Assembly (NCBI RefSeq): GCF_000219875.1
Contig: NC_017167.1
Span: forward strand, 972,765-1,036,764
Reading direction: 5' to 3'
DNA from: Alicyclobacillus acidocaldarius subsp. acidocaldarius Tc-4-1
GTDB lineage: Bacteria; Bacillota; Bacilli; Alicyclobacillales; Alicyclobacillaceae
Length of the DNA: 64,000 bases
How positions within the stretch are numbered: the stretch's first letter is position 1; every line of letters begins with the position of its first letter. Below are positions 60,426 to 64,000 of this stretch, piece by piece. The notes under the pieces were generated by a model. The model was not told the origin of the DNA and searched no databases. It worked only from the letters and a program-made list of their open reading frames with translations. The translations under genes and the position numbers were made by a program.

Positions 60426-63400
60426 ATGTTTGTCCATCTGCACTGTCATTCTCCCTATTCGTTTCTCGACGGGGCTTCCAGCATCGAGGCGCTGGTCGCG
60501 CAGGCGGCCGCGCAGGGCATGCCCGCGCTGGCCTTGACGGATCGCAATACCATCGCGGGGCAGCCCGAGTTTCATCGGTTGGCCGCCGCGTACGGTGTGA
60601 AACCCATCGCGGGCGCGGAACTGACGATGGAGGACGGATCGCAGCTTGTGGTTCTGGCGGAAGATGCGAAGGGGTTTCGTCACCTATGCGAGCTTCTCAC
60701 GCGAATGCACGTGGAGGCTCGGGATCGCGCGGATCCCAGGCTGCGGGAAGCAGATCTGTTTGAGCGGAGCGAAGGGCTTCTCGTCCTGTCGGGAGGGCTG
60801 CGCGGGTTCGTCCAGCGGGCCTTGGCGCGGCGCGCATACGGGGATGCCCAGAGGTTCGTGGAGCGATATCGGGATGTGTTCGGGGACCGGTTTTATCTCG
60901 AGTGGACGGCCGACGGACTCCCGGGCTGCGCGCGGCGCATGCGGGATTTGCTCCATCTCGCCGAGGCGACGGGCGTGCCCGCCGTCGCAGCGACCGATGT
61001 TCGCGCCGCCAGCCCGGAGGAAGTCGCGGTGCACGATGTGCTCACCTGCATTCGGGTGGGGTGCCATTTGCAGACGCCCCATCCCGAGCGCCCGTTTAAC
61101 CGCCTGGGGTATTTGCACGATGAGGCCGAAGCAAGGCGCAGGTTCGCGCAAGATCCGCGAGCCTTGGCGCGGACGGTCGAGATCGCCGAGCGGTGCTCCC
61201 CCGTATTTCCCGCGGAAGGGCCTCTGTTTCCCGAATACCGAGATGCGTCGGGCCGAGGCGGGGTGGAACTTCTTCAACAACTCGTGTGGCAAGGGGCGCG
61301 GGAGCGATACGGAAAGGTGAGTCCCGAACTTCAAATGCGACTGGAACACGAGCTCGCCATCATTCGCGATCTCGGCTATGCCGATTATTTTCTCGTCGTT
61401 TGGGACATCGTCCGATATGCGAGATCTCGCGGCATCCGCTGCGCGGGCCGCGGATCTGCGGCTGACTCCGTGGTCGCGTACTGCCTCTATCTGACGGAGG
61501 TGGACGCGCTGAACCGAAATCTGCTCTTTGAGCGATTTCTCTCGCGCGAGCGAGCGGAGCGGCCGGACATCGACATCGACTTTGCGAGCGATCGCCGGGA
61601 CGAAGTCATCGACTACGTGTACCGGCGCTACGGGCGCGACCGGGTGGCTCGCGTAGCGACGTATCAGACATTTCGGGCGAGATCTGCCGTACGCGAGGTG
61701 GGGCGCGTGTTCGGGATCCCCGAAGAGCTCCTGGATACGTTGGCCAAGCGGATCCCGTGGTCCACGCACGCCGATGAAATCGAAGAGGCGCTGGAACGGG
61801 TGCCAGAGTTGCGAGATTTTCAGCCTTATCGGCGCGCATTTCAATGGATGTTGGCCATCTCGCGCCAGATTGCGGGATTCCCTCGCCACTTCGGGACGCA
61901 TACCGGCGGCATCGTCATTAGCGGGGAGCCGCTGATGAAGGTCACCAGCCTGCAGCCATCGGCCTCGGGGTGGCTCATCACGCCGTACGACAAGCGGCTC
62001 CTGGAAGACGTTGGCCTCGTGAAACTCGACCTCTTGTCCCTCCGAACCATGGCAGCCGTGGAAGGGGCGCTCCGCCTCGGGACGGCGCGCGCGGTCGACT
62101 ATGATCGCATTCCCATGGACGATGAAGCCACGTTTGCCTCCATTCGCCGCGGGGACACCATCGGCGTCTTTCAGTTGGAGAGCCCCGCGCAGCGGGCGCT
62201 GCAGGTCCGGCTTGGCGCGGAATCCCTGGAGGACCTGGTGGCGAGCGTAGCGCTCATTCGCCCCGGACCCATCCAGGGCAATATGGTCGATCCGTTCCTG
62301 GCTCGCCGGCGCGGACTGGAGCCTGTGAGTTACCTTCATCCGAAACTTGAACCTATCCTCGGCAAGACCTACGGCGTGGTGCTGTTCCAGGAGCAGGTCA
62401 TTGAGATTGCCATCGCCATCGCGGGATTTACGCCGGGCGAGGCGGACGAACTCCGCCGCGTGATGAGCCATGCGCGCAGCCACGCTGAAATGGAGCAAAT
62501 TGGCGAGCGATTCGTCCAGAAGGCCGTGCGCCAGGGTGTGCCGCTCGAGACCGCGAAGACCCTCTTTTCCTACATCCGCGGCTACGCGAGTTACGGATTT
62601 TGCGAAGCGCACGCGGCGGCATTTGCCACTACGGCCTACAAGACGGCCTATCTCATCGAACATCATCCCGCGAGTTTCTTCGCGGCGGTGTTGAATCAAT
62701 TGCCCATGGGGTATTATCCGGCGCACGTGATCTGCGCGGAAGCTCGAAGGCGCGGCGTTCGCATTCTGCCTGTCGACATCCAGGAGAGCGACTGGGACGC
62801 GAGTGTTCCCGAACCGGACGCGATACGCCTCGGATTTCGGCTCATCCGTTCATTCTCGGAGCGCGTGGCGCGCGCACTCGTCGAAGAGCGGCAGGCTTCT
62901 GGCCCCTTTCGAAGCCTTGCCGACGCGGTGATGCGCCTGCCCCAGGCGGACGCCCTTCACTTCGAGCGCCTGATCCGCGCAGGCGCATTCGATCGCGTCG
63001 AAACCCGGGATCGCCGAGAGCTTCTGTGGCAGCTTCCAAGGTGGCTCGCGCTTCGCAAAGAGCGATATCTGGCGCTTTTCGACACCATGGCCGCGCCAGA
63101 CCGAGCGGAGGGCACGGTTCGCCTCTCACAAAGCATGCCGCCCATGAGCTTGGCCGAGCGCATTGCCGACGAGTATTCGGTGCTGGGCGTCGGCGTGAGC
63201 GGGCATTGGCTGTCGCTGTATCGGGAGGCATTGCGAGACGAGGGGTATTGTACGCTGGCGGAGGCGGGCGAGAAGCCGGAGGGTGCGAGGGTCAAGGTGG
63301 CTGGGCTTTCGATCCGTCCGCATCGACCCCCGACGAAAAGCGGAAAAACGGTCGTCTTCTTCACCTTGGAGGATGAGACCGGGCTCGCGGATGCCGTGAT

Positions 63401-63545
63401 GTTTGAGACCGTGTACCGCCGCGAAGGGGCCGTGTTGTTCACGCCATTCGGGAGATTGATTGGCCTGTCGGGCTTCATCGAGCGGCGCGGAGGGCTCAAG
63501 GCGCAAATCCGCGTCGAGCACGTCTGGACGCTCGCATCCGGCTGA
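60426..63545 (+). CDS. dnaE2: Error-prone DNA polymerase DnaE2
   Basis: A C-family polymerase of 1039 residues. The PHP domain is at the N-terminus (FVHLHCHSPYSFLDG). The palm has CAGRGSAADSVVAY, PDIDIDFASDRRDEVI with two catalytic aspartates, and KLDLLSLRT with the third. Helix-hairpin-helix and OB-fold regions follow. The length fits DnaE2 rather than replicative DnaE. ATG 60426 follows GAGGAGGG. In actinobacteria and proteobacteria DnaE2 acts with ImuB in damage-induced mutagenesis. Confidence 0.9.
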   Translation: MFVHLHCHSPYSFLDGASSIEALVAQAAAQGMPALALTDRNTIAGQPEFHRLAAAYGVKPIAGAELTMEDGSQLVVLAEDAKGFRHLCELLTRMHVEARDRADPRLREADLFERSEGLLVLSGGLRGFVQRALARRAYGDAQRFVERYRDVFGDRFYLEWTADGLPGCARRMRDLLHLAEATGVPAVAATDVRAASPEEVAVHDVLTCIRVGCHLQTPHPERPFNRLGYLHDEAEARRRFAQDPRALARTVEIAERCSPVFPAEGPLFPEYRDASGRGGVELLQQLVWQGARERYGKVSPELQMRLEHELAIIRDLGYADYFLVVWDIVRYARSRGIRCAGRGSAADSVVAYCLYLTEVDALNRNLLFERFLSRERAERPDIDIDFASDRRDEVIDYVYRRYGRDRVARVATYQTFRARSAVREVGRVFGIPEELLDTLAKRIPWSTHADEIEEALERVPELRDFQPYRRAFQWMLAISRQIAGFPRHFGTHTGGIVISGEPLMKVTSLQPSASGWLITPYDKRLLEDVGLVKLDLLSLRTMAAVEGALRLGTARAVDYDRIPMDDEATFASIRRGDTIGVFQLESPAQRALQVRLGAESLEDLVASVALIRPGPIQGNMVDPFLARRRGLEPVSYLHPKLEPILGKTYGVVLFQEQVIEIAIAIAGFTPGEADELRRVMSHARSHAEMEQIGERFVQKAVRQGVPLETAKTLFSYIRGYASYGFCEAHAAAFATTAYKTAYLIEHHPASFFAAVLNQLPMGYYPAHVICAEARRRGVRILPVDIQESDWDASVPEPDAIRLGFRLIRSFSERVARALVEERQASGPFRSLADAVMRLPQADALHFERLIRAGAFDRVETRDRRELLWQLPRWLALRKERYLALFDTMAAPDRAEGTVRLSQSMPPMSLAERIADEYSVLGVGVSGHWLSLYREALRDEGYCTLAEAGEKPEGARVKVAGLSIRPHRPPTKSGKTVVFFTLEDETGLADAVMFETVYRREGAVLFTPFGRLIGLSGFIERRGGLKAQIRVEHVWTLASG

Positions 63546-63664
63546 AAGGCGCTTGGAACCGTCCGATTGGCTTACGATATTGAAACTCATACCATGGAAA
63601 ACAGGAAGCGGTGGGCGCGTGCCGAATGGAAGATCCGTGAATTCCAACACGCGAGGTGAACCTC

Positions 63665-64000
63665 TTGCACACGCGCCCCCGCTTTTTTGTACATTCCGCC
63701 ATCCGCCGATGGCTGCGCCTGCCTTTTCGCCGATGGCGCACGCTCACGCTCACCTCCTTGCTCTCCGCTCTTCTCACAGGATGTGGCCTGTGGCCCGTCC
63801 CAGCCGAGCAGGGAGAGAAAACGCCGGCCCCCGTGAAGCTCTCGGACGGGCGGGCGCTTCTCTGGAGCGGTGACATCAAACAGCAGGCGCTCGCCATGAT
63901 CCGCGCAAGCCGCCATCGGCTCTACGTGGACATCTACGAGTGTTCGGATCCGGATCTGCTGCATGCCCTAATCGCGGCCAGACGCCGCGGCGTCGAGGTT
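63665..64000 (+). CDS. Phospholipase-D-family lipoprotein (3' end outside window)
   Basis: A partial lipoprotein starting at TTG 63665, with GAGGTGA upstream. A basic N-terminus leads to a hydrophobic segment ending in the lipobox LTGC. A linker and the start of a PLD domain follow (LWSGDIKQQALAMIRASRHR, LYVDIYECSDPDLLHALI). The HKD catalytic motifs would lie beyond the edge. Likely a phospholipase or cardiolipin-synthase-like enzyme, or a nuclease, outside the cell membrane. Confidence 0.75.
   Translation, partial: MHTRPRFFVHSAIRRWLRLPFRRWRTLTLTSLLSALLTGCGLWPVPAEQGEKTPAPVKLSDGRALLWSGDIKQQALAMIRASRHRLYVDIYECSDPDLLHALIAARRRGVEV

Noticed and set aside
60684-62726. Minus-strand open frame of 680 codons opposite dnaE2
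   Set aside because: Shadow frame; polymerase motifs fix the plus strand.

Overview
This 64 kb window is chromosomal DNA from a GC-rich, endospore-forming Firmicute, most likely an Alicyclobacillus and possibly A. acidocaldarius. The evidence is a Bacillus-type gene set (sigK, ytrH/ytrI, yfhH, yqkK-like, yojF-bshB2, a sufCDSUB cluster, pcrA), many GTG/TTG starts behind strong GGAGG sites, high GC, and a tetraprenyl-curcumene-synthase-type terpene enzyme. No tRNA, rRNA or CRISPR array was seen. The species is an inference; no database was searched.

Layout. 0-4 kb: the end of a fused ECF transporter gene, then transketolase. 4-6.8 kb (minus): two tiny membrane proteins in an AT-richer patch, a frameshifted LysR regulator, and mnmA. 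6.8-12 kb: a ThyX-like protein without the catalytic motif, then an overlapping operon of SDR oxidoreductase, sulfurtransferase, yojF, bshB2 and acyl-CoA dehydrogenase. 12-20 kb: cyclophilin lipoprotein, DJ-1-like protein, PcrA helicase, acetyltransferase, NifU-domain protein, and a pseudouridine synthase-yihY-folB cluster. 20-26.4 kb: terpene synthase, two dynamin-like GTPases encoded in tandem, and a frameshifted HtrA protease.

26.4-29.6 kb is the most striking region. The mother-cell sporulation sigma factor gene sigK is split into a 3' part (26389-26928) and a 5' part (29371-29562) by about 2.44 kb. The insert carries a SpoIVCA-like large serine recombinase, a 51-residue ORF overlapping its start, and a DedA-family membrane protein. 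Joining at a shared CG dinucleotide restores a canonical 243-residue pro-sigma-K. This is a miniature skin-type element.

30-39 kb: SGNH hydrolase (just upstream of sigK), folE, isoaspartyl dipeptidase, sodA, fabI, pyrD, an ECF sigma factor with a frameshifted membrane partner, and alanine dehydrogenase. 39.5-46 kb: a complete Fe-S assembly cluster (DUF59 protein, sufC, sufD, sufS, sufU, sufB, a Rieske protein, an Rrf2 regulator) ending in a very strong hairpin. 46-55 kb: small conserved proteins, an inositol-phosphatase-family enzyme, nicotinate phosphoribosyltransferase, ispH, an APC permease, an M24 peptidase and ytrH/ytrI.

55-63.5 kb: a SNF2 helicase-SWIM protein pair, followed by an apparent SOS mutasome operon. 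Two LexA-type boxes precede imuB-like, DUF6504-like and dnaE2-like genes that are nearly contiguous. A phospholipase-D-family lipoprotein runs off the right edge.

Four genes (LysR, htrA, the ECF-sigma partner, a small membrane protein) carry single-base frameshifts, the first three in homopolymer runs. They could be sequence errors or real lesions, and should be checked together.
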